29,013 bases of DNA from Methanoculleus sp. (GTDB lineage Archaea > Halobacteriota > Methanomicrobia > Methanomicrobiales > Methanoculleaceae), in assembly GCA_023230425.1 (NCBI GenBank), contig JALNXI010000002.1:1-29013 (forward strand), in the 5' to 3' direction. How positions within the stretch are numbered: the first letter of the stretch is position 1; each line of letters opens with the position of its first letter. The notes beneath the pieces were generated by a model. The model did not search any database, had not been told where the DNA came from, and was given only the letters and a program-made list of their open reading frames with translations. Below, piece after piece: positions 7,840 to 15,246 of this stretch. A program made the translations under genes and the position numbers.

Positions 7840-7986
7840 ATTCGGCGTATCCGGACCCCGGAGCGGTATGTCATCGCCAGTTCCGACGAGGAGAACGACC
7901 GCTTCATGCGAGACGTTGCCGAAGGCAGAAAGACAAGAGAAGACGTCAGGGTCTGGCTCTGCTCGGTTGCAAAGAAAAGTCGGTGA
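7840..7986 (+). pseudogene. C-terminal coding remnant, unidentified
   Basis: A plus-strand frame without a usable start reads TPERYVIASSDEENDRFMRD and then VAEGRKTREDVRVWLCSVAK before TGA at 7984-7986. The charged, helical composition and the clean stop look like a genuine protein tail. I do not recognise the family. It ends two bases before the convergent remnant below. Confidence 0.3.
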
Positions 7987-7987
7987 G

Positions 7988-8143
7988 TTATTGTGCCAGG
8001 AGCTCGAGGGTCTTTTTGTGCCGCTCCATGAGCATCCTGAAATCTTCGTCCTTCGGCCGCGAACTCGTTATATAGGTAATGAGCGGCCGTCCACGCTCCT
8101 CCTCGATCTCTCTGTATAACCCGATCCTCTCGGCGTAGGTCAT
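7988..8143 (-). pseudogene. Truncated serine dehydrogenase proteinase-like (SDH_sah / ClpP-fold) mini-gene
   Basis: 51 residues from ATG 8143. The first 30, MTYAERIGLYREIEEERGRP then LITYITSSRP, match the N-terminal segment common to archaeal SDH_sah (ClpP-fold) membrane-associated proteases. The next residues, KDEDFRMLMERHKKTLELLA, do not follow that family's catalytic core and probably come from its C-terminal end or another gene, so an internal deletion is likely. A TATA-like TTAATATAC lies about 25-33 bases upstream on the minus strand, so a short peptide may still be made. The catalytic Ser and Lys regions are absent. Confidence 0.45.
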
Positions 8144-8355
8144 GAGAGAACCTTGGATTAAACGGTATATTAAGATGCTGAATCCCTGCCGCGACCCCCG
8201 GATGAGTGCCGCCCTGCAGGAGGCCTCTCGGGACGACGATGAGCGTGACGGTCTTTTGGCGGCACCGTGGGGGCATGGGGATCTAGAGCACTCCGGACGG
8301 TGCAAGGATAAGGGATCCCTGTGCCGTCCCCGGAAAACGGGGCCATAACAAACGC

Positions 8356-8368
8356 CTCGGTTTTTATA
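8356..8368 (+). promoter_or_regulatory. TATA box for the alcohol dehydrogenase gene
   Basis: GGTTTTTATAGTA sits about 45 bases before the ATG at 8410, giving a leader of roughly 20 bases. The leader carries GAGAGGTAAGGAAG directly before the start, a good archaeal ribosome binding site. Confidence 0.6.
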
Positions 8369-8409
8369 GTAGCCGGTCATCACAGCCGGGGCAAAGAGAG
8401 GTAAGGAAG

Positions 8410-9483
8410 ATGAAAGGCCTGGCAATGTTGAGGATCGGAGAGATCGGATGGATAGAGAAGGATCGACCAGCCTGCGGTCCCAGAGACGCTATCGTCAAAC
8501 CATTAGCGTTAGCGCCGTGCACTTCCGACGTCCACACCGTCTGGGAAGGAGCAATCGGGGACCGGCACAACCTCATCCTGGGGCACGAAGCTCTCGGGGT
8601 AGTAGATGAAGTGGGAAGCGAGGTCAGGGACTTCAAGCCCGGTGATCGGGTCATCGTGCCGGCAATCACCCCCGACTGGGATTCGGAAGCCGCACAGCGC
8701 GGGTTTCCCTCGCAGACCGGCGGACCCCTCGGGGGCTGGAAGTTCTCGAACTCGAAAGATGGTGTATTCGCCGAGTTCTTCCATGTGAACCTGGCGGACG
8801 GCAACCTCGCGCACTTACCAGAGGGCATGTCCCTGGAAGCGGGGGTCATGCTCCCGGATATGCTCAGCACCGGTTTTATGGGTGCTGAGAACGCTAAAAT
8901 TGAGATCGGGGCAACTGTAGCGGTTTTAGGAATCGGGCCGGTTGGGCTCTGCGGCATCGCCGGTGCAAAACTGAGGGGCGCCGGAAGAATATTTGCCGTC
9001 GGCACGAGGCCTGCTGCGATCAACGTAGCGAAGGAGTACGGCGCCACGGATATCGTCAGTTACAAGGACGGGAGCACCGTAGAACAGATCCTCGACGCAA
9101 CCGGCGGGGCAGGCGTCGACGCGGTGATCGTCGCCGGCGGCGGTCCGGATATTCTGATGGATGCGATGAACGTAGCCAGACCGGGATCAGTGATCTCGAA
9201 CATCAACTACTTCGGTCAGGGTATCGGCGACGAAGACACCCTCCCCCTTCCCCGGGTCGGTTGGGGATACGGCATGGCGGACAAGAACATCATGACCGGG
9301 CTCTGTCCCGGCGGAAGGGTGCGAATGGAGAGATTGGCTGAAGTTGTAATGCACGGGCGCATGGCCCCCTCACTCATGGCGACGCACGTCTTCAGGGGTT
9401 TCGATAACCTGCAAGAGGCTCTGCTCCTGATGAGAGAGAAACCGAGGGACCTGATCAAGCCGGTCGTTCTCGTGCAGCAGTAG
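8410..9483 (+). CDS. NADP-dependent secondary alcohol dehydrogenase (zinc type)
   Basis: 357 residues, full length for the medium-chain zinc alcohol dehydrogenases of the Thermoanaerobacter brockii type, which oxidise 2-propanol and related alcohols to ketones. The catalytic zinc ligands fall at the family positions: Cys37 (APCTSD), His59 (GHE) and Asp150 (LPDML). The dinucleotide motif is GIGPVG (174-179). It is followed by GTR at 198-200; the Arg200 that binds the NADP phosphate is kept and the usual Ser199 is Thr. Structural zinc cysteines are absent, as in that subgroup. In hydrogenotrophic methanogens such an enzyme lets secondary alcohols serve as electron donors for CO2 reduction. The start has a strong ribosome binding site; the gene appears monocistronic with its own terminator. 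Confidence 0.92.
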   Translation: MKGLAMLRIGEIGWIEKDRPACGPRDAIVKPLALAPCTSDVHTVWEGAIGDRHNLILGHEALGVVDEVGSEVRDFKPGDRVIVPAITPDWDSEAAQRGFPSQTGGPLGGWKFSNSKDGVFAEFFHVNLADGNLAHLPEGMSLEAGVMLPDMLSTGFMGAENAKIEIGATVAVLGIGPVGLCGIAGAKLRGAGRIFAVGTRPAAINVAKEYGATDIVSYKDGSTVEQILDATGGAGVDAVIVAGGGPDILMDAMNVARPGSVISNINYFGQGIGDEDTLPLPRVGWGYGMADKNIMTGLCPGGRVRMERLAEVVMHGRMAPSLMATHVFRGFDNLQEALLLMREKPRDLIKPVVLVQQ

Positions 9484-9502
9484 AGGCTTGAACCTCTTTT
9501 TT
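9482..9502 (+). terminator. Hairpin and T-run terminator after alcohol dehydrogenase
   Basis: AGAGG (9482-9486) pairs with CCTCT (9493-9497) around CTTGAA and runs into TTTTT. The stem begins inside the stop codon. Confidence 0.65.
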
Positions 9503-9688
9503 GCGGTTCGTTACCCGGGCCCGTCCCGTTACCTGTTCGCCAGCGTCGAGGTCCGGCTGCCGCCTCCCTCACCCGTTCGGCGGTAGCCGCAGCCATCAGG
9601 CATCCGCGTGCGTTCCCGCGGGAAAGGATTCTGAAGTGTCCGGATCGATTGTTTTTTGGCCGTGGAAGACGGATCCTCTGAACGTTAC

Positions 9689-10861
9689 ATGGCTGAGGGC
9701 CCGCCGATCATCTACTTGAACAACGCCGCCACGACCTGGCCGAAACCACCGGAAGTGCTGGAGGCCGTCAGGCAATCCCTTGCCCTCCCCGTCTTCGGGT
9801 CGGGAAGGACCACCGGCAGCCAGGGTGAGGATTACATCACGCTGGCACGGGAAGCACTCTCCGCCCTCTTCGTTGCGGATCCGCCGGAGCACGTGGTCTT
9901 CACCCAGAACGCGACTGACTCCTTAAACCTCCTCATCCAGGGATCTCTTGCCGGATGTGAGGCCGGCTGCCGCGTCCTCACGACCGCACTCGACCACAAC
10001 TCGGTCCTGCGGCCGCTGCACGAACTCGAGCGGCAGGGCCGTATCAGGCTGACGGTCCTCCCCTTTGAGGAGAACGGCACCGTCAGCCCCGAGAGTGTCG
10101 AGGCGGCCATCACGCCTGATACCCGGCTTATGGTCACGGCCCACGGGAGCAACGTGCTCGGCTCGGTGCAGGACATCTCCCGCATCGGGGAGGTCCTGCA
10201 CGATCACGGGGTCTTCTTCATCGCCGACGGAGCGCAGACCGCCGGCCATATCCCTATCAACCTGCGGGCTCTCCCGGTCGACGCCTACGTCTTCACCGGC
10301 CATAAGGGCCTCTTCGGCATCCCGGGCACCGGCGGGTTCTACCTGCGGGATCCGGAATCGGTCGCCCCCGTCCGTTACGGAGGGACCGGGACGGACTCCT
10401 TCTCGCTCTTCCAGCCCCGCGAGATGCCAGAGCGGTTCGAGTCAGGGACCCATAACTACCCCGGCCTTGCGGCCCTCGCGGCCGGAGCGAACTACGTCGC
10501 GTCCATCGGGGTAAAGGCCGTCGCGGAAAAAGCAGAGCGCCAGACGGCGTTCCTTATCCGGGAGTTGAAGAAGGAACCGAACGTCACGGTCTACAACGAG
10601 TCCCCCTCCCTTCCCATCGTCTCGTTCAACATCCGGGGCATGGAGAACGACGACGTGGGGTTCATCCTCGCCCGTGCCTACGGGGTCATTGCCCGCACCG
10701 GGCTCCACTGCGCACCTCTCGTGCATAGGGCGATTGACGGGGGAAGTGGCTCTGTCCGGCTCAGCCTCTCCTGGTTCACGACGGACGAAGAGTGCCGGCT
10801 CACAGCCAGAGCAGTAAAGGAGATTGCGAGAAATGCGGATTCTTCGGTCGATTCGCCATAA
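9689..10861 (+). CDS. Cysteine desulfurase / selenocysteine lyase family aminotransferase (class V, PLP)
   Basis: 390 residues from ATG 9689. A TTG 33 bases upstream is also open, but family members begin at about IIYLNNAATTWPKPPEV, which here lies six residues into the chosen product. PLP-binding features are DGAQ (180-183) and the Schiff-base lysine in TGHKG (Lys206). The catalytic cysteine loop is present as TGLHCAPLVHR (Cys341), so it can in principle remove sulfur or selenium from cysteine or selenocysteine. The short-loop TIGR01977-like subgroup differs from IscS and SufS proper, and its partner is unknown. A small unknown gene and a methyltransferase follow closely on the same strand and probably share its transcript. 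Confidence 0.88.
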   Translation: MAEGPPIIYLNNAATTWPKPPEVLEAVRQSLALPVFGSGRTTGSQGEDYITLAREALSALFVADPPEHVVFTQNATDSLNLLIQGSLAGCEAGCRVLTTALDHNSVLRPLHELERQGRIRLTVLPFEENGTVSPESVEAAITPDTRLMVTAHGSNVLGSVQDISRIGEVLHDHGVFFIADGAQTAGHIPINLRALPVDAYVFTGHKGLFGIPGTGGFYLRDPESVAPVRYGGTGTDSFSLFQPREMPERFESGTHNYPGLAALAAGANYVASIGVKAVAEKAERQTAFLIRELKKEPNVTVYNESPSLPIVSFNIRGMENDDVGFILARAYGVIARTGLHCAPLVHRAIDGGSGSVRLSLSWFTTDEECRLTARAVKEIARNADSSVDSP

Positions 10862-10883
10862 ATCGTGTGCCGACGGCTCCTTC

Positions 10884-11204
10884 ATGAAGGAGTTCCTCCT
10901 CGATGCCCCGGTACCGGAGGGCTTCTTTGCCTACCTCGGGAACTTCGGGCATGTGGAAGCGCTCCCCAACCTCGGCGAGGGGTTCTACAAGTTCGAGAAG
11001 CCCGACTGGTTCTCCATCAAGGGGTTTGCCGGCGACACCACTGTTGAGGTCAGGTTCAAGAAGGAGGTGATGGACCTGACGGTGGATTTCCTCTACCTCC
11101 TCTTCTCATCCTACCGGGAGGGGGCGATCGACCTCTCTGTGCTGAAACAGAGAGAGCAGGCGATTAGAAGGCGGGTGCGAGAGCACCTGTATGGGCGTGG
11201 TTGA
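10884..11204 (+). CDS. Conserved small protein of unknown function
   Basis: 106 residues from ATG 10884, 22 bases after the desulfurase stop. An in-frame start at 10824 would overlap that gene and give an unconvincing N-terminus. The sequence begins MKEFLLDAPVPEGFFAYLGN and has a hydrophobic strand-rich centre (FSIKGFAGDTTVEVRFKKEV) and a basic helical tail (QREQAIRRRVREHL). No cysteines or known motifs, no signal peptide, so it is probably cytoplasmic. The position suggests a functional link to the desulfurase, but nothing in the sequence names it. Confidence 0.7.
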   Translation: MKEFLLDAPVPEGFFAYLGNFGHVEALPNLGEGFYKFEKPDWFSIKGFAGDTTVEVRFKKEVMDLTVDFLYLLFSSYREGAIDLSVLKQREQAIRRRVREHLYGRG

Positions 11205-11214
11205 CAGGGAACAC

Positions 11215-11787
11215 ATGGCCGGGGATGTATTCGAGCAGTTCGCAGAGGAGTACGATCGCTGGTTCGAGGAGCACCGCGCCGTGTACCACGCGGAACTGGC
11301 CTGGATACGCCGCCTCTTCCCCTGTCCGGACTCCCGTGCCGTCGAGGTGGGGGTCGGATCCGGGAGGTTTGCGGCTCCCCTCGGGATCCCGCTCGGGATC
11401 GAACCCTCGCGTGCCCTCGGCCTGATGGCACGCCGGCGGGGGATCGAGGTGATCCGCGGGAAAGGAGAGTCAATCCCGATCAGGGACGGGGCATGCTCGT
11501 CGGTTCTCCTGGTGACGGTCATCTGTTTCCTGGACGACCCGGTCCCGGTGTTTCTGGAGGTTCACCGGGTCCTCGCCCCGCAGGGGAGGCTTGTCATCGG
11601 GTTTCTCGAGCGCGAAGGAGAGGTTGCCCAAAAGTATCGGCATGATGAGGGGAAAGGACGGTTCCTCTCCCGCGCCCGGTTTTACTCATCGGACGAGGTG
11701 CAGGACCTCCTCGGGAGTACCGGGTTTTGCGTGACAGGGGCCGAGTCAAAGACTGGATTCTCTGTTATCGCCGCAGAAAAGAACTGA
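11215..11787 (+). CDS. Class I SAM-dependent methyltransferase
   Basis: 190 residues from ATG 11215; an alternative ATG at 11191 would overlap the upstream gene by 14 bases, while 11215 has AGGGA just before it and lies 10 bases after that stop. Motif I is VEVGVGSGRF (43-52), followed by GIEPS for the ribose-binding acid. The motif IV region LLVTVICFLDDP is followed by HRVLAPQGRLVIGFLE, the usual methyltransferase 11 pattern. The N-terminal EQFAEEYDRWFEEHRAVYHA is typical of small-molecule methyltransferases. The substrate cannot be told. It is the last gene of the desulfurase cluster and converges on the membrane protein gene. Confidence 0.85.
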   Translation: MAGDVFEQFAEEYDRWFEEHRAVYHAELAWIRRLFPCPDSRAVEVGVGSGRFAAPLGIPLGIEPSRALGLMARRRGIEVIRGKGESIPIRDGACSSVLLVTVICFLDDPVPVFLEVHRVLAPQGRLVIGFLEREGEVAQKYRHDEGKGRFLSRARFYSSDEVQDLLGSTGFCVTGAESKTGFSVIAAEKN

Positions 11788-11879
11788 TAGACACTTGCCG
11801 GAACGGCACACCGGAGCCCTCGAGAGCACCCGGTCGGACGAGGACGCGTCCCTGCAGGAAATGAGAGGAGAGCAGGGCG

Positions 11880-12725
11880 TCAGTACACGCCCTCGCCCGT
11901 CACGAGAATACCCTTCACCGGGTAGGTTCCGTTGCACGCGCCTTTGAACTCATGACGCACCCTCTCGTGATACGAGTTTGACTGCCAGCCAAGAACCCAC
12001 CACTGGTTTACTCCCTGAAAATTGGATGAGATGGTGAGAACGTTCTCGTCGACGGCGTCGAACGAGAGGATGAACGGCACCTCAACGACATACCCGGACG
12101 ACCTGGGGCTCACGTAGTAATCGTCAATGGGCCCGCCGGAACTGCTGAGATTGCCGATGATCCGGTACGGCGCAAACAGGGGTTCGGTTCCTATTGGCAT
12201 CCTGGTGTCGATCTCGTGGCCGGGACTGGTATCCCGCACATAGAGCTCCATCTCAACGAGCACCGGTGTCTCTTCGGAATACCTGTCGGAGTAGATATGA
12301 GTGGGTTTGGGGAGCTCCGACTCGTTCTGCCCTGGCATAATCGGGATCGGTACAATGCGGTTTTTATAGATGGGATCGATCCGGTCAGCCGAGATATTCA
12401 GCATGGGAATGCCGCCGACGTGCTCGATCTTAACCGATATAGTGTTCCTGTCGAAATTTCTGAAACTCGCAAGCGACATATTGATAGGAGTCACGTTCAC
12501 TCCGGTCTCCGGGTCATAACAGGAAGGGATGGGGATGAGGAGAACCGCGTCTTCGAGAGGTCCTGATGTGGAGATCTTCAGGTCGTAGTGATACGACGAC
12601 CTGAAACTCTCAGATGCGGATTGGCCCAGAGATCCTGCGATCAATGCTATGAGTATGAAGAGGAGTACCGCGAGAATACCTGCCCCGATGAGTACCTTCC
12701 CGAGAATATTCGATAGATTCACCAT
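11880..12725 (-). CDS. Membrane-anchored extracytoplasmic protein of unknown function
   Basis: 281 residues. One hydrophobic segment at about residues 9-32 (VLIGAGILAVLLFILIALIA) is followed by a long strand-rich domain with many Asn-x-Ser/Thr sites (NMSLAS, NISAD, NESEL, NLSSS, NGTYP), as expected for an exported, possibly glycosylated protein tethered by its N-terminus. Repeated phrases such as VLLIPIPSCYDPETG and EMELYVRDTSPGHEI suggest a beta-sandwich. No catalytic motif is visible and I do not recognise a named family. A TATA-like GCATATAAT lies about 31-39 bases before the ATG on the minus strand, so the mRNA is nearly leaderless. Confidence 0.75.
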   Translation of the reverse strand: MVNLSNILGKVLIGAGILAVLLFILIALIAGSLGQSASESFRSSYHYDLKISTSGPLEDAVLLIPIPSCYDPETGVNVTPINMSLASFRNFDRNTISVKIEHVGGIPMLNISADRIDPIYKNRIVPIPIMPGQNESELPKPTHIYSDRYSEETPVLVEMELYVRDTSPGHEIDTRMPIGTEPLFAPYRIIGNLSSSGGPIDDYYVSPRSSGYVVEVPFILSFDAVDENVLTISSNFQGVNQWWVLGWQSNSYHERVRHEFKGACNGTYPVKGILVTGEGVY

Positions 12726-12754
12726 TGCCGGTTAACGGATCTGGGTGTTGATGG

Positions 12755-12764
12755 TATTATATGC
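12755..12764 (-). promoter_or_regulatory. TATA box for the membrane-protein gene
   Basis: Minus-strand GCATATAAT, about 35 bases before the ATG at 12725, in the expected position for a short or absent leader. Confidence 0.5.
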
Positions 12765-12782
12765 ATCTGTTTTCAGGCTCGT

Positions 12783-13007
12783 GGGCCGAGGAGCCCCCCG
12801 ACTTGAGTCGGGGGAGGAATCGGCCCTCGGCGTGTCCCGATACACTTTCACCCCGCACGGGTATTCTTTATGCCGGGGAAGCCCGCACAAGGTAAGTGTA
12901 TGCAATCGGTGACAGAAAACCGGGTTTCAAGGGGCGCAAGCAAGCCCCCCGGCTTGAGCCGTGGGGAGAATTGCGCCCCTTGGTCCGTTCACTTTCACCC
13001 CACACGG
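12783..13007 (+). repeat. Two diverged copies of a structured hairpin unit (IS200/IS605-type end sequence)
   Basis: Copy 1: outer stem GGGCCGA/TCGGCCC (12783-12789 and 12820-12826) around an inner hairpin CCCCCGAC-TTGA-GTCGGGGG (12795-12814). Copy 2: outer 12-base stem (12928-12939 and 12971-12982) around an inner hairpin of the same design with loop TTGA (12945-12966). Each is followed, about 45 bases after the inner stem begins, by CACTTTCACCCC[G/A]CACGG (12843-12860 and 12990-13007). The outer stems differ in sequence but pair in both copies. Such subterminal hairpins are typical of single-strand-transposing IS200/IS605 elements and of their tnpB guide RNAs. Confidence 0.7.
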
Positions 13008-14220
13008 CATATCATATAGACTGATGAGACCCAACTCCTCTATTGTTTCAAGCAATGAGACACGTCACCCGTTACCGTGCATACCCCTCTCACGCCGTTG
13101 AACAGCGGTTGTTCAACGGGTTTGCGAGATGCACCTTTGTACGGAACCACTGTCTCGACAACAACGTCTTTCAGGACTCTCTTTTACCGGATCTCAAGAA
13201 ACAGCACCCGGAACTGAAAGAGGTGCAGAGCCATGTTCTGCAGAAAGTGGTCCACCGGATCGTCTCCAGCCTCCGAGCCCTGAGAGCGATGAAAGCGAAG
13301 GGGAGAAAGGTCGGCAAGCTCCGGAAGAAGTGGGTTCACTCGATGATCTACGAGCAGACCGGGTTCAAGCTCACGGGCAACTGTCTCTGGCTGAGCAAGA
13401 TCGGAGAGATGCCGATCGAGCTCAGCCGCCCGGTACCCGGGCGGATCAAGCAGATCGCGATCAAGCACACGCCTGCTCACAAATGGTTTGTGGCGATCAT
13501 CTCCGAGACCCCTGATACCCCGGAGCCGACGATCGGTACCCGGGCGGTCGGGATCGACCTGAACCTGAAGAACTTCTCCACCGATACCGACGGAGTGGTC
13601 TTCGAGCACCCGCATAACGTCAGGAAGTCGGCGAAGCGACTCCGGCGTGCTCAGAGAAAGTTATCCCGGGCAGTGAAGGGCAGCAGGAACCGCCGCAAGC
13701 AGCGGGTCAGGGTTGCCCGGATCCACGAGCTGGTCGAGAACCGGAGGGACGACTTCCTGCACACGTGGAGCTGATACTATGTTGATCGATATGATCACAT
13801 CGCCCTGGAACACCTGAACATCAGGCCGATGGTCGAGTCGCTGGATGCGAAACTCCGCGGCAGATCCAGATCGATTCTCGATGCCGCGTGGTACAAGGCC
13901 CGGGAGTTCATACGCTACAAAGCTGCGAATGCTGGTAGGTATGTGCATCTGGTCGATCCGGCCTACACGACAGAGGACTGTTTCCTCTGCGGGTACCGGG
14001 AAAAGAAGGATCTCGCGCAGCGAACCCATTCCTGCCCGGTCTGCGGGTATACCGTCCCCCGGGATCTGAACGCCGCACAAAACATCCTCAAACGAGCATC
14101 CGTAGGGTGGGGCACACCCGAATCTACGCTTGTGGAGATCAGAACCGCTACACCACCAAGCCCGGCAGTGCAAGTTCCGGTCAACGAAGCAAGAATCTCC
14201 AGGCTAAAGCCCGGGGGGAG
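12783..14220 (+). mobile_element. tnpB-only IS200/IS605 (IS1341-type) element, approximate limits
   Basis: The element is defined by the tnpB gene, hairpin-bearing sequence upstream and a GC-rich right-end-like segment at 14201-14220. No tnpA transposase is present, so it would depend on one elsewhere. The left limit is uncertain because the hairpin unit is duplicated; the true left end may be the second copy (about 12928) or lie beyond it. Confidence 0.6.
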
Positions 14221-14296
14221 TGTCAACGACTTCGACTGGCTGGCTGTTCTGGATAGTACGGCATACAGCCGCGGCGGGCCGCCACTGCAACAATGA
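13055..14296 (+). pseudogene. tnpB: TnpB RNA-guided nuclease homologue with in-frame TGA
   Basis: ATG 13055 (a TTG at 13043 is also open) begins MRHVTRYRAYPSHAVEQRLF, the typical TnpB start. The frame meets TGA at 13772-13774, after FLHTWS, then continues unchanged with YYVDRYDHIALEHLN to 14296. Across both parts all three RuvC acidic positions are kept: Asp in VGIDLNLKNFS, Glu in IALEHLNI and Asp in RDLNAAQNIL. The zinc finger CFLCG/CPVCG is also intact. CGA (Arg) to TGA fits the family sequence (SRYLVDRYD), so one point change separates this from an intact gene. TnpB cuts DNA guided by an RNA made from the element's right end. The last 25 or so codons extend past the apparent right end into flanking DNA. 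Confidence 0.88.
14185..14240 (+). ncRNA. Possible omega-RNA 3' end and guide segment of the tnpB element
   Basis: In tnpB elements the guide RNA overlaps the 3' end of tnpB and its guide is the DNA just outside the right end. Here CTCCAGGCTAAAGCCCGGGG (14197-14216) forms a small GGC-TAAA-GCC hairpin with flanking CTCC/GGAG pairing and ends GGGGGGAG at 14220. The about 20 bases that follow, starting TGTCAACGAC, would be the guide. The 5' end of the RNA is not visible. The boundary is inferred from resemblance to the upstream hairpins. Confidence 0.4.
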
Positions 14297-14418
14297 GACA
14301 GTGCCGGGTTCCCTGGAGTGAGCCGCGTACACCGAAGAAAAACCAGAACCAGGAGTGGGGGTGCAGGCACCCGGCATGATTTGAAGATTTCCAGGACAAC
14401 TGATGAGATCCCGAAGGA

Positions 14419-15069
14419 TTACTCCGTCGCTTCCTCCTCGGTCTCCTGCCGGGCCCCTTTCCACGTCCCCTTCAGTTCGGGGTAGTCGGCAAGGATCTTG
14501 CTGACCGTGCTCCTGCTGACGTCGAACATCCTGCAGATCTGGCTGATGCTTGTCCCGGACTGCCGTATTGTGAGGAGCGCCTCAACCTGACCATCGTTGA
14601 GCGCTCTCGGCCTCCCAATGGGCCGCCCTCCCTCTTTCTTCGTCTTCTTCGACGCTAACGGAACGGCCTTTCGGGTGCTCTCCCGGTACCGGTCCATATA
14701 CGCGACGAAGTTGCCGATGGCCTCTCTCCTCTGTTCCTGGTCGTCCCGGAACCCGAAGAAGTCATTGTTCACGCAGTAAACTGTGTATCGATCGTTCAGG
14801 GCTCTGAGCGTTGCAAGCCCGGCATCCATATCCCTGGCAAGGTCGGCAAGATCGTAGATGATAATGTCGGGGCAGTTGTTGGCGGCACAGTAGTCCAGCA
14901 TCTCCACAAAGCCCTTCCGCTTCTCCGGAGGCGTTGCATTCGCCCGGTGGTCATGGAAGATCCCGACGATCCCAAACCGGTATTTACAATAGTTCTCGAC
15001 TTCAGCTTTTTGTGCTGCGAAATCCCCCTTCTTTCTTGTATTCAAGTATGCCACAGCATCTTTTTTCAT
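14419..15069 (-). CDS. Resolvase-fold (serine recombinase-like) protein without the catalytic serine, plus C-terminal HTH
   Basis: 216 residues from ATG 15069, chosen because a strong TATA region (AATATATATGATTATATG on the minus strand) lies about 20-35 bases upstream, fitting a leaderless mRNA; the frame is open to 15231. Residues 4-140 follow the resolvase N-terminal domain: AVAYLNTRKKGDFAAQ, FHDHRANATPPEKRKGFVEM, then CPDIIIYDLADLARDMDAGL. The catalytic segment normally reads YxRVSTxxQ; here it is YLNTRKKGDFAAQ with no serine. The LDRLGRS motif is altered to LADLARD. The C-terminal GRPRALNDGQVEALLTIRQS, then SISQICRMFDVSRSTVSKIL, is a Hin-type helix-turn-helix. It probably binds DNA but cannot recombine it by the known mechanism. 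It lies between tnpB and ribB. Confidence 0.85.
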   Translation of the reverse strand: MKKDAVAYLNTRKKGDFAAQKAEVENYCKYRFGIVGIFHDHRANATPPEKRKGFVEMLDYCAANNCPDIIIYDLADLARDMDAGLATLRALNDRYTVYCVNNDFFGFRDDQEQRREAIGNFVAYMDRYRESTRKAVPLASKKTKKEGGRPIGRPRALNDGQVEALLTIRQSGTSISQICRMFDVSRSTVSKILADYPELKGTWKGARQETEEEATE

Positions 15070-15084
15070 CCGATTATGATGCCA

Positions 15085-15105
15085 TATAATCATATATATT
15101 GTTTT
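15085..15105 (-). promoter_or_regulatory. Promoter of the resolvase-like gene
   Basis: Minus strand reads CAATATATATGATTATATGG, an AT-rich TATA region 20-35 bases before ATG 15069. This spacing matches a leaderless archaeal transcript and supports the internal start. Confidence 0.6.
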
Positions 15106-15225
15106 TGAAGAAGCACAAGGAACGCCTTTCCATGACATGCCCGGGAATCCCGTGCAGTATCCTGCTCTCTGCCGGCAATGTATAAAAAATGCCCTCCAGG
15201 CACATTTAGGGGGCAGTTCCTGCCC

Positions 15226-15240
15226 GGTCAAAAAAAGAGA
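15226..15240 (-). terminator. T-run terminator of the ribK-ribB operon
   Basis: Just after the ribB stop the minus strand reads TCTCTTTTTTTGACC; a seven-T run on the coding strand is a usual archaeal termination signal. Confidence 0.5.
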
Positions 15241-15246
15241 TAAGTG

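Noticed and set aside
11840..11849. Ten-base palindrome GGACGCGTCC between convergent genes
   Set aside because: Short GC palindromes are expected by chance in this composition, and it has no T run to support a terminator.
12783..13007. CRISPR array
   Set aside because: Only two units with differing outer stems and unequal spacing; they are structured element ends, not repeats with spacers.
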